Below are positions 42,321-50,629 of a stretch of 64,000 nt of DNA, piece after piece; position 1 is the first letter of the stretch, and every line of letters starts with the position of its first letter. Position numbers and translations under genes: made by a program. The notes below the pieces were generated by a model that was given only the letters and a program-made list of their open reading frames with translations, was not told where the DNA came from and did no database searches. Source of the DNA: a virus; IMG/VR virus record IMGVR_UViG_3300042475_004124, positions 1 through 64,000 of that record, one strand, 5' to 3'.

Positions 42321-43070
42321 ATGGACCCTATTCCAATTAAAAAACAATCTCTTGATGATATGTACGCAGTCTGGTCCAAAGGCCAAAACTCTACGCAGAT
42401 GCAGGCGATGTTGGATCAGCTCGGTCCAGATATCGATAAGGCTGTGTACGCCTACTCAGGACTCAATGCTGGGCCTGCAGTAAAGACCAGAGCCAAGTTA
42501 TTGGCCGCCAAGGCAATAAAGAAATACGCTCCTAATTCGGGGTCGTCTTTGCGCAGCTGGGTCTATACGCAGCTACAGCCTCTCAGCAGATACTCTAGAG
42601 AGCTCACCCCATCTCCTGTTCCTGAAAGGGCCTACCAGCAGATCAGTGCACTTAAGAGATACGAGGCCGAGTTCTATGAGAACAAAGGCAGAGTGGCCAG
42701 CGACGGAGAGCTCGCTGATCTGACAGGTATGTCCGTCCGACAGCTAAATAAAATTCGTGGAATGGACAAACGAGTCTTCAGCGAAGGCTCTACGGCGTTC
42801 TCCGGAGATAATCCAGTGACCTCTCAGGAGATTACCGTAGCCCAGAATCCAGGATTTCAAAAAGACGTACTGGACACCATGTATAGCTCGTTCACTCCGC
42901 AGGAGCAGGTTATTCTCGAACACAAGCTAGGCTACAACAATAAGAAGATGTTGAGCAATAACGACATTGCCAAAAAACTGAAAATAAGCCCAGGCAGAGT
43001 CAGTCAGCTCACGACGTCCATTGCAGCAAGATTAGATGAATACGCTCAATTGAACAGGAGAGGCTTGTGA
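42321..43070 (+). CDS. Sigma-70-family-like transcription factor
   Basis: 249 residues. Residues ~58-93 resemble sigma region 2 (LLAAKAIKKYAPNSGSSLRS, WVYTQLQPLSRYSRE), ~125-148 region 3 (VASDGELADLTGMSVRQLNK) and ~190-240 a region 4 helix-turn-helix (FTPQEQVILEHKLG, LSNNDIAKKLKISPGRVSQL). The spacing and order match sigma factors. No region 1.1 is present. It lies within the baseplate operon, between hub and gp25-like genes. It may direct host or phage RNA polymerase to late promoters, or act with the phage beta' protein at 1526-3385. There is no ribosome binding site, as a TAAAAT element lies just before the ATG. Confidence 0.78.
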   Translation: MDPIPIKKQSLDDMYAVWSKGQNSTQMQAMLDQLGPDIDKAVYAYSGLNAGPAVKTRAKLLAAKAIKKYAPNSGSSLRSWVYTQLQPLSRYSRELTPSPVPERAYQQISALKRYEAEFYENKGRVASDGELADLTGMSVRQLNKIRGMDKRVFSEGSTAFSGDNPVTSQEITVAQNPGFQKDVLDTMYSSFTPQEQVILEHKLGYNNKKMLSNNDIAKKLKISPGRVSQLTTSIAARLDEYAQLNRRGL

Positions 43071-43483
43071 ATTCTGCGGCTCAAAAGATATTTGACGCCA
43101 TCAAGGAGGCAACCAAGAACTCTGCCAGCGGCGGAGGTGTGTTGTCTTCTGGGTCGTTCAGACTGCTTTGGGAGCCTAAAGAGTACGACAACACTCCAGC
43201 GGACCTGGTAAAGCAGTTTGATAGAAACGAACTGGCCCAGGAGTTTCTTGACGCAGTAGGCAAGGACAAGTTCAAATTCTTTGATGCCATGAAGGCCCAG
43301 CTGCAACACGACATGGTGGCTGCCGCACATAGAGATATGGCTTTCAGGTATTCAAACAGAATACACAGAATTCTTGATGAGGCAGGTCGTCGCAAAAACA
43401 TTCAGCGCGAGAACTCCGGAATGCTGGCGACAATGCAAGCCAATGTCGAGAAGTTCCTGGCAGTAGAGGAGGGTAAGGACTAA
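43067..43483 (+). CDS. Small helical protein in baseplate operon
   Basis: 138 residues from a GTG overlapping the sigma-like stop (GTGA). Helical and charged (FDRNELAQEFLDAVGKDKFK, HRDMAFRYSNRIHRILDEAG). The stop overlaps the next ATG (TAATG). Unknown; perhaps a baseplate assembly factor or a partner of the sigma-like protein. Confidence 0.65.
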   Translation: MNSAAQKIFDAIKEATKNSASGGGVLSSGSFRLLWEPKEYDNTPADLVKQFDRNELAQEFLDAVGKDKFKFFDAMKAQLQHDMVAAAHRDMAFRYSNRIHRILDEAGRRKNIQRENSGMLATMQANVEKFLAVEEGKD

Positions 43484-43938
43484 TGGCCGTATCCCAATCC
43501 TACATAGGAAAAGCTGTAGATGTATGCGTGCTAGAGACTCCTAGCTATGGAGGTATAGCGCCAGTCAATATCGCCATATCTGACTCGGGCTCTGCTATAT
43601 CCGGTCCGTACAAAGTAGTGCAAAAGTTCTTTAAGTGCCTGATGACCGATAAAGGATCTGTGGCCAGCGAGCCAGAGTACGGCACTTCTTTTGTAACAAA
43701 GCTTTTTGGCGGACAGATACATACCTCCCTGGCTTTGTCTTTTGCCTTTTACTCTGAAAAGAACGACATAATCAACTACATAAAGAGCTCTGTGCTTGCT
43801 CCTAGTGTCGACGAGGCGTTGGAGGACGTCGCCCTAGAGGGACTCAGTGTCACTCTGGACTCTGCGGTAATGTCCTTGCGCTTCACATTTCAAGACTCTT
43901 CAACAATCTTGGTCCCTGTGACCATCTCCACGGTGTAA
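43483..43938 (+). CDS. Baseplate wedge protein, gp25-like
   Basis: 151 residues. The segment KCLMTDKGSVASEPEYGTSF..LFGG matches the conserved 'LLT.PGE....PEYGT.L' motif of the gp25/GpW family of baseplate wedge proteins, which act at the sheath-baseplate junction. It is immediately followed by a J-like gene, the standard order. Confidence 0.85.
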   Translation: MAVSQSYIGKAVDVCVLETPSYGGIAPVNIAISDSGSAISGPYKVVQKFFKCLMTDKGSVASEPEYGTSFVTKLFGGQIHTSLALSFAFYSEKNDIINYIKSSVLAPSVDEALEDVALEGLSVTLDSAVMSLRFTFQDSSTILVPVTISTV

Positions 43939-43939
43939 T

Positions 43940-45703
43940 ATGGAAACTCCAATAGCAGATCAGTCTCCAGAAGCGGTGTTCTCAAAGGAAGAGCAGATTA
44001 TAGCATTTGTTCAGTCGGCTTATCCCACCTTGGATTTGTCGGCTGGAACAGTGTTGCGAGACTTAGTAATAAAGCTGTACGCTCACTTGGAGACGAGGAT
44101 TCAGGAGCAGATCGACTTAGCGTTGATCTCAAGCAGCCTGTTGGAGATATCTAAGAACCCTGATGCGGTGGACGATACCCAGCTTGAAAGAGTCTTGTCT
44201 AACTTCAATGTCACCCGAGCCCAAGGGTCGACGGCGTCCGGTACGCTTAGAATGTTCTTTTCGTCGAACAACTCGACCGTAATCCCCAAGGACATGCAGT
44301 TTACCATGGCAGGCCTGTTGTTCCAGCCGGCAGCCTCTTACGTCCTGGTCTCGCTAGAGAACTATACCGGCGCCTCCAATCAAAGAGTCTTTGAACAGTC
44401 CGGATCCTTATACACGGTGGTCATAGATCTTATTGCGGTTACGCCAGGATCTGCCGGAAACATCCGAGCAACCACTGTTGTCACCGGAGTGACTCCCAGT
44501 GTTTCCACTCTTACTTCAGCAAAGGCTGATTCCGATTTTACTGGAGGTGCAGACGAGGACGACAACGTGACTCTGCTATCCAAGGCCAAGACCGGAATTG
44601 TAGGTAAGGTATTTGGCGGTAGAGATCACATAAAGGCCAAGCTGAAAACTCAGTTCTCGGGAATAAAGGATGTTGGAGTCGTAGGATTCCTTGATCCGGA
44701 GATGACCAGAGACCTGGTGGATGGAGTCCACATTGGCAATAGAATAGACCTGTACGTAAAGTCTGCCGCATATCCATCCAGAGTTCAAGAGAAGCTTGCT
44801 GCGCAGATGATCTCCTACGATGTCAGCAATCAGGAGGCTCTCTTTGAAATCGTACTGCCGTCCTCTAAAGCGGCAGGAATGTACTCAGTAGAAAACATTA
44901 AGTCCACGCTTTCTCAGCAGGCAGGGCTCGAGCTGGTTTCCGATGTTCGTACGCTAGAAGGTAATTCGCTGCACTTGGTACAAGGGCCGGAATCCGCAGC
45001 ATTTACGGCTTATCAAAAGGCCACTATTAGATTCCTAGTGCCATATCCGCACATCAAGGAAGCCGCTACTCCTCTTGCTCTGGGCCTGATAGAGAATGGC
45101 AGCCTGGGAAACCCCAATCCTTGGTTGGCCAACGAGTATGTTGAGACCTCCAGTGTAGTTCCGTCCCCTACGGCACCAACGGGTCCCTGCAATCTATTTC
45201 TAAATACTGGCGAAGGGTTCGTAGACTTCTTCTACTTCTATGTCGAGTATCTCAAGATGCCAAACATAGTTGAGATCCAGGGCTACGTTGACTCGGCTGC
45301 CGAGCGGAGCCTCAGTGCCGACGTTCTGGTGCACGCTCCTATTCCAGCTATGTGCAGTCTGGAAATGCGATTGATCAAACCTGCGGGAGCTCAGGATCCA
45401 GATATGGCTGCATTGAAGGCCGCCCTTGTATCGAAGTTTAACTCCTTCGAGATGGGCCAATCCATTCCGGCCAGTGCACTAATTCATACCGCATACCAGA
45501 ATATTCCTTCTGGATATACCGTGGATCTGCCAGTTCACCTGTACGCTGTCGTAATTGGACAAAAGCTGGAAAAGGACATTATCTACTCGTCCGATGCTCT
45601 TAAGCCGCCGAAGATGCCCAGCAGAGGACTGACTCAGAATACGGTAGCCTTCTTCCTAGAGTCGGCATTGGTCGACATTGCCGTTGTGGAATGCCGTAGA
45701 TGA
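43940..45703 (+). CDS. Baseplate wedge protein, J-like (gp6-type)
   Basis: 587 residues. The N-terminus (AYPTLDLSAGTVLRDLVIKL, then helix) and the following beta segment (GTLRMFFSSNNSTVIPKDMQ, FTMAGLLFQPAASYV) match the baseplate J family, in which this is the 'a.G......v.ip.G..f.....' motif. The middle (residues ~195-215, DFTGGADEDDNVTLLSKAK) and the C-terminal part continue as in larger family members. It would form the wedge core with the gp25-like protein. Confidence 0.85.
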   Translation: METPIADQSPEAVFSKEEQIIAFVQSAYPTLDLSAGTVLRDLVIKLYAHLETRIQEQIDLALISSSLLEISKNPDAVDDTQLERVLSNFNVTRAQGSTASGTLRMFFSSNNSTVIPKDMQFTMAGLLFQPAASYVLVSLENYTGASNQRVFEQSGSLYTVVIDLIAVTPGSAGNIRATTVVTGVTPSVSTLTSAKADSDFTGGADEDDNVTLLSKAKTGIVGKVFGGRDHIKAKLKTQFSGIKDVGVVGFLDPEMTRDLVDGVHIGNRIDLYVKSAAYPSRVQEKLAAQMISYDVSNQEALFEIVLPSSKAAGMYSVENIKSTLSQQAGLELVSDVRTLEGNSLHLVQGPESAAFTAYQKATIRFLVPYPHIKEAATPLALGLIENGSLGNPNPWLANEYVETSSVVPSPTAPTGPCNLFLNTGEGFVDFFYFYVEYLKMPNIVEIQGYVDSAAERSLSADVLVHAPIPAMCSLEMRLIKPAGAQDPDMAALKAALVSKFNSFEMGQSIPASALIHTAYQNIPSGYTVDLPVHLYAVVIGQKLEKDIIYSSDALKPPKMPSRGLTQNTVAFFLESALVDIAVVECRR

Positions 45704-46893
45704 ACAGCTTATACCCTAGACAACTTCTGGCTCTACTAGGCTCATTCTGGAGTCGGCTATTTGGTAGCAAAGAGCTACTGAAAAAGTTATTTCAGGGGGT
45801 TTTGTCAAACCACGAACAGTCTGAGCGAGCTGCTACGGAATTGGTCAGATCCGTAGGCAACCAGGAAATACCTGCAGGGCAAACTCACGTATGGACTAAA
45901 ATAGTATTTAGTGCATACACGCAAAGTCCAATCGTGTACGGAGACTTCAATAAAAAGTATGGTTTGTCTGGAGTTATGTACGCATATGGACAGCTGGACA
46001 ACAGCAGAATATCCTACGTCATAGACTCCGACGTATTGGATATTCCCTATTTATACGATGACGTAAGTAATCCAACCAAAGTTCTTACGCAAGGCATAGA
46101 CTATAAGTTGGAAGCAGGAGTCATTAAGTTTCAAAAGCCCTTGAGAACAATTGAGGACACAGAAAAGGGAGCTAATAGGGAAGTAACGCTATATGCCAGA
46201 AATGTTGTTAGGGAGGCAGGCTTTACAACCAGTAGGCTTGGTTACGCGTTGGGAATTCAGCTGTCGGATAAGGTCTACTCAAAAGTTCCGTTTAAGTATC
46301 TGTGGAGGCTTGGTACTTACGGACCTACCTATTTAGACATGCTGAACATGCTAGGATCCTGTTCCGGCACTCCTGTTACGCAAAAAGACGAAACAGTCGA
46401 GGTCTTTGAACTTCAGCAAGGCTTAGCTCTAATCATTACAGACTCCGGAGCTTATGCAACCTCTGCCTACAAGTCTAACCCTATAAAAATAAACCAGATA
46501 CTGCCTCAAGGTACGCCCTTAGACTCTCGGCTGCAGATACTCCACGATAAGGATATATACTTAGCAGCCGATATACCGGCCGTATATAGAGATCCTAAGA
46601 CTTTTAAATACGGACGCAGTTCGGCAATAGCCAGCTCGATGGTAATTATTAAATGCGATATTCAGGGGCCTCAAGCAGCGGCTTTAAAAGCATTTAAGAC
46701 CATGCTGCCAGTCGATGTTAAGGTGCTTATATTTACAAATATAGACGTTCCAGCGACTTCAATAAACCAAGCAAATTTTAGCTTTAACACTAAAGCTTCG
46801 TACAGCCAGATAGTTCCCGCTTTGACTATAAATGAAAGTCAGGCTTCTGTTAAAGCCACAGCGAAGGTAAAATACTCAATCTACGGATATTGA
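45700..46893 (+). CDS. Baseplate protein, gpI-like position
   Basis: 397 residues, ATG overlapping the J-like stop. N-terminal helices (LLALLGSFWSRLFGSKELLK, NHEQSERAATELVRSV), then beta-rich sequence (YVIDSDVLDIPYLYDDVSNP). In this position many phages encode the next wedge protein. No specific homologue recognised. A/T-rich codon use in the 5' half differs from the neighbouring J-like gene. Confidence 0.65.
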   Translation: MNSLYPRQLLALLGSFWSRLFGSKELLKKLFQGVLSNHEQSERAATELVRSVGNQEIPAGQTHVWTKIVFSAYTQSPIVYGDFNKKYGLSGVMYAYGQLDNSRISYVIDSDVLDIPYLYDDVSNPTKVLTQGIDYKLEAGVIKFQKPLRTIEDTEKGANREVTLYARNVVREAGFTTSRLGYALGIQLSDKVYSKVPFKYLWRLGTYGPTYLDMLNMLGSCSGTPVTQKDETVEVFELQQGLALIITDSGAYATSAYKSNPIKINQILPQGTPLDSRLQILHDKDIYLAADIPAVYRDPKTFKYGRSSAIASSMVIIKCDIQGPQAAALKAFKTMLPVDVKVLIFTNIDVPATSINQANFSFNTKASYSQIVPALTINESQASVKATAKVKYSIYGY

Positions 46894-46896
46894 TCT

Positions 46897-47400
46897 ATGA
46901 TCACCACATTTACTGCAGAACTTCCATTAGGTATTGCCCGAGCTGTAGCTGAGCAGCCGCATAAGATCTACCTGTACTTAGAGTACACCAATAATGCCGG
47001 TAATATTCCTGTCGGCTTTACAAGTGCTGCAGCTATATCTAATTTTTCAAATCCAAAAACATACTACAGCGAACTTTCAAATAAGAACTATTTGAGAGTA
47101 CCAGCAATCAGAGATCCAAATCTCATCTCTACTGTAGTTGGAAGTACCTACTCAACCACCACTAATTTCTTTGGGCAGTCTAGCGCCACCTCCGCTGGAG
47201 AGTTAGGTGGAACCGCCTTCGGCACAGGCTCCATATGCTATGGGGCAGCCCTGGTATTAGCCGAGGTGGAAAATGAGCGTACTTCAGATATTATCCTAGC
47301 TCGTGCTTACTTCACCGGCGGAGCTGAGTACCTAACCAAGACGGCTAGCTCTGAGCTTTTTGTAACTTTCCCTCTTACTGTTAGCGTAACGGCGCCATAA
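46897..47400 (+). CDS. Small beta-type baseplate/fibre protein
   Basis: 167 residues. Beta-rich, Ser/Thr/Ala-rich (MITTFTAELPLGIARAVAEQ, SSATSAGELGGTAFGTGSIC). GTAAAATA lies 23 nt before the ATG. Stop is 4 nt before the next gene. Unknown; structural by context. Confidence 0.6.
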   Translation: MITTFTAELPLGIARAVAEQPHKIYLYLEYTNNAGNIPVGFTSAAAISNFSNPKTYYSELSNKNYLRVPAIRDPNLISTVVGSTYSTTTNFFGQSSATSAGELGGTAFGTGSICYGAALVLAEVENERTSDIILARAYFTGGAEYLTKTASSELFVTFPLTVSVTAP

Positions 47401-47404
47401 TCCT

Positions 47405-49612
47405 ATGAGCTCAATTCAACCCTGGCAGAGCGTAATCGAGACTATCAAAAACGGTGAGCCAATCACCGCTGAGGTCGCAAATCGCGCCATTGCACAACTG
47501 GCTTATCGCACGCAGCACCTCAAGGATCGCCAGGATGCGCAGAGTCTTGCCGCCGCTATATTCATTACTGGTGCTCCTTTTACAGACGATGTAAAAACAG
47601 GCCATGTAGTTTACTTTAATTCGACTGCGTCAAAGTTTGCTCCCGCCTATGCAGACATGGAGTACAAGGACGGATACCTGCAAGCTACCGAGTCCTCGAC
47701 GGTTGCGGGTATAGTCGTATACAAGGATACTGCCAACTCCGGAGTCATTGTAGTTGAGGGCTTAGTAGACCCGTCTCTCTACGTGGCCATTGACTGCACT
47801 GGCGAATCAATTGTTAGCAATCTGCTGCTGAATCCGCAGGATCGTGGAGTGCTGTATCTAAGCTCAGGTGCGCTAAACGCAGGCACAATCACTCCTAAGC
47901 CAGGACTAGTCAGCGTTCCAGTATGCACTTTGCTGGACGATACGCACTTGCTGGTTCGTCCTCCGCTGACCACTGCCCTAGATACGCAGGCTTTGAGATT
48001 CCCTTTGACCGCTCGTCCGGCAACTCCCGAGCTGGTACTTACTCGTATATTTGGATCTAACCCCGAGGCTTTTCCAGCAGGGGCAGCAACTGCTCTACTT
48101 GCAGGCACGGCGGTTCAACTATACAGTCACAACTACGCTACGCCTGACACTATAGGTAATATCTATCTTACCGGCGTAGTGCATTCCATTACGTCAGGAG
48201 AGCTTAGGCTCAAGGATGTAGTTCTTACCAAGTACGGCATTGAGCAGCTCAATTTAAATAACGCTGATTATTCTTTAGTGTTTAAGGCTGCTGCTTCGTT
48301 GGGAATTGCTGTTAAGGTTACTGGCACCGTTACAGGCTATAGAGTTAGCTATGGGGCAAACTCTAGCACTGCCGCTCAGGCAACATCCTACGTATCCTTG
48401 ATTGACTCCACCTCTCCTACCGTAGGATATTTAATAAAGGGGCAGTACGTAGATCCTACTTTGCCTGGTTGGCTGCCGGCAACAGGACAGTACTTTCCAA
48501 ATGTTCCAATTCCAAATGGTGCTAAGTACGGATATAACTTTGATGCAGATCCCAGACTTCATCAACTCTTTCCGGAGACGGTAGTCGGCACTTACGTGGT
48601 ATTCAAGGACGGTGTAGCGCAAACCGACATCAGCGTTGTCGTAAACAGCAATGGCATATGGTGGAAAGACGCGTTTAACTCCTTGCCTTGGCACAAGATC
48701 AACGGCAAGCACGTACTACCAGATACCAACGTAAAGTTCACAGACTGGAGCTTAGCAGATGCTGCTCAGATAGTGGCTCCTACGGATCTTACGCTGGTTT
48801 ACACCAAGCTAATTAGTGGAGGTATCAAGGTAGTAACTAGTCTTGAGACTCCTGCAGACTCTCCTATTACGATATCAGATCCTGACGGCAGACCTGCGAC
48901 TACTGGACCGCTTATCATAAAGGCTGGGTTCACGGTAACGGATGCCTCCACGACCGAGGCGGGATCCCTAGTAGTTAAGGATATATCTAACTTTGCAATG
49001 AAGCGTGGCCGGGTGGTAGAACGCATCATCGCAGGCACTAACATCAGCCTTAACTCCACCTTTGCAAACGGCCAGGGAGAGGTCACAGTAGGAGTTGCTG
49101 GACTGGATGGAAAGCTGGAAGGGCAGCCGGACATTCTGACAATCGACGATATCCTTATAGAGAAGGATGCCGTTACAAGCATATTCTATTCGGCAATGCC
49201 TCCGGGCAAGAACTCCTCCATTCTCGGGAAGGTAGATATTCCAGGCTATTTGGAAGGCAGCTATAAGCTCAATCTAGTTATTACCTTCTTGGCGCTGCAT
49301 ACGTCGGGAGCGGTACAGATGCCGGCATTGGATTTGAGCTGGGTTACCATGAAACCTCCTCCTACCACAACGCCTGCTACGAAATACAACCTTACGAATG
49401 CTGCTAATATCGTAAATGGGGCTGTATCGGGCGGCCTATCTATACTTACAGGTACAGCCACCCCTAAAGACTACTTTATCACACAGGTGGAGCTAGACAC
49501 CGCCTATGCAGGCGGAGAGACTTTCTTTAAGCTGGCTCGCTCCTCTACTGATGGATACTCTGGAAAACTCGGAATAGTGTCTTTAAGGTACAAGTTCGTT
49601 AAATCAACTTAA
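47405..49612 (+). CDS. Large baseplate or fibre-network protein
   Basis: 735 residues. An N-terminal helix (ITAEVANRAIAQLAYRTQHL..) typical of trimeric attachment segments is followed by a beta-rich body (GHVVYFNSTASKFAPAYADM, VAGIVVYKDTANSGVIVVEG). The C-terminal part includes FTVTDASTTEAGSLVVKDIS and a small beta domain. I recognise the style, including the helix-plus-'GHVVYFN' start, from structural proteins of large phages, but cannot name a family. Likely baseplate-attached fibre. Confidence 0.65.
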   Translation: MSSIQPWQSVIETIKNGEPITAEVANRAIAQLAYRTQHLKDRQDAQSLAAAIFITGAPFTDDVKTGHVVYFNSTASKFAPAYADMEYKDGYLQATESSTVAGIVVYKDTANSGVIVVEGLVDPSLYVAIDCTGESIVSNLLLNPQDRGVLYLSSGALNAGTITPKPGLVSVPVCTLLDDTHLLVRPPLTTALDTQALRFPLTARPATPELVLTRIFGSNPEAFPAGAATALLAGTAVQLYSHNYATPDTIGNIYLTGVVHSITSGELRLKDVVLTKYGIEQLNLNNADYSLVFKAAASLGIAVKVTGTVTGYRVSYGANSSTAAQATSYVSLIDSTSPTVGYLIKGQYVDPTLPGWLPATGQYFPNVPIPNGAKYGYNFDADPRLHQLFPETVVGTYVVFKDGVAQTDISVVVNSNGIWWKDAFNSLPWHKINGKHVLPDTNVKFTDWSLADAAQIVAPTDLTLVYTKLISGGIKVVTSLETPADSPITISDPDGRPATTGPLIIKAGFTVTDASTTEAGSLVVKDISNFAMKRGRVVERIIAGTNISLNSTFANGQGEVTVGVAGLDGKLEGQPDILTIDDILIEKDAVTSIFYSAMPPGKNSSILGKVDIPGYLEGSYKLNLVITFLALHTSGAVQMPALDLSWVTMKPPPTTTPATKYNLTNAANIVNGAVSGGLSILTGTATPKDYFITQVELDTAYAGGETFFKLARSSTDGYSGKLGIVSLRYKFVKST

Positions 49613-49624
49613 AATTTAGATAAG

Positions 49625-49656
49625 CCAGGCATTCAGTAAACTAGGCTTCCTGGCTT
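49625..49656 (+). promoter_or_regulatory. Inverted repeat before gene 49666
   Basis: AGCCAGG near 49623-49629 pairs with CCTGGCT near 49649-49655 with a ~19-nt loop; one more A-T pair extends each side. No T-run follows. The ribosome binding site TTGGAGG and ATG 49666 lie just after it. Confidence 0.35.
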
Positions 49657-49665
49657 GGAGGCTTT

Positions 49666-50628
49666 ATGTCAGCAATTATTGGAACTGAATGGCTTAACTC
49701 TAACTCTCTGAGAAACTACCCTCTTAGCCAGCTCGCTACTCAGAAGGCTAATAACTCATCGTTTGAGCTGCCAAACGAAGTGTTTGTGGACATGAAGCTG
49801 GCGGTGCCTTATATGCCGGGCCTGAAGCCATCCGGCTTTTACATCAGCTCGATTACCGTATATCCGCAAGGATTCGTATTTGAGCTCGGATACGACGGAG
49901 AGTTCCAAGCTCCCAGTGTTGCCGTATCCTCGCCTGTAGCTTTTACAGGATTTTCGCAATACTCTTCCGTAGCCATAAAGGGAGTTACGTCGTCTTCTGA
50001 TTACGACTTCTCACAGATATCTGGAGTAGCAATTTTAGGAGATATCTCCGGACTTCAAAACGCTATAGGCACTCTGACCTTTAACCTTGCTGCGACTAGA
50101 GTAGAGGCTACGGTAGTATCCTTTGGGATTAAGAGAATCAGCGGAATTAGAGTCGTAAACTCTGGGTTTACTACTCCAGTGCTGTCTGGACAGATATCTC
50201 TAACCAGCGGATCTAATCACAGCATATCCGTAACTTCTTCCTCAGGATACAGCTCGCTTAGATTCAATGCTGTTGATGGAGGTGGACTTACAGAAACATG
50301 CGACTGCAACGATATAGAGCTAAGTCCGTGCATCAGAACAATAAACGGCCTTACCGGAGACCCACAAGGCAACGTTTCCATAGTGGGTGGCGACTGCGTA
50401 TTTGTTAATACCAGCAGCGACGGAATCTCGATCTCAGATACCTGCGCCAAGCCTTGCTGCGGATGCAACGAACTTAACGTGGTCGTTGGAGACGTAGATA
50501 ACCTGAACAACAAGCTAAGCACCTTGGCCAATGAAATAACCATTCTTGCCAGCTCTGTGGCACAGCTGCAGAACATATGCTTGACGTCTTCGGTTGACTC
50601 TACGAGCTGCGCGCAGGACGGAGGTTGA
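49666..50628 (+). CDS. RNYPL-type structural protein 1, Cys-rich
   Basis: 320 residues, ATG with TGGAGG upstream. The start (EWLNSNSLRNYPLSQ) is shared in variant form with genes 52534 and 54084, and less closely with 54919. A middle beta domain is followed by CDCND..SPCIRTINGLTGD..GNVSIVGGDC, then a Cys cluster (PCCGCN) and a C-terminal coiled coil (VDNLNNKLSTLANEITILAS). The 'INGL.G...G.v.i.g' phrase recurs in the next genes. Structural role by context; exact function unknown. Confidence 0.7.
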   Translation: MSAIIGTEWLNSNSLRNYPLSQLATQKANNSSFELPNEVFVDMKLAVPYMPGLKPSGFYISSITVYPQGFVFELGYDGEFQAPSVAVSSPVAFTGFSQYSSVAIKGVTSSSDYDFSQISGVAILGDISGLQNAIGTLTFNLAATRVEATVVSFGIKRISGIRVVNSGFTTPVLSGQISLTSGSNHSISVTSSSGYSSLRFNAVDGGGLTETCDCNDIELSPCIRTINGLTGDPQGNVSIVGGDCVFVNTSSDGISISDTCAKPCCGCNELNVVVGDVDNLNNKLSTLANEITILASSVAQLQNICLTSSVDSTSCAQDGG

Positions 50629-50629
50629 T

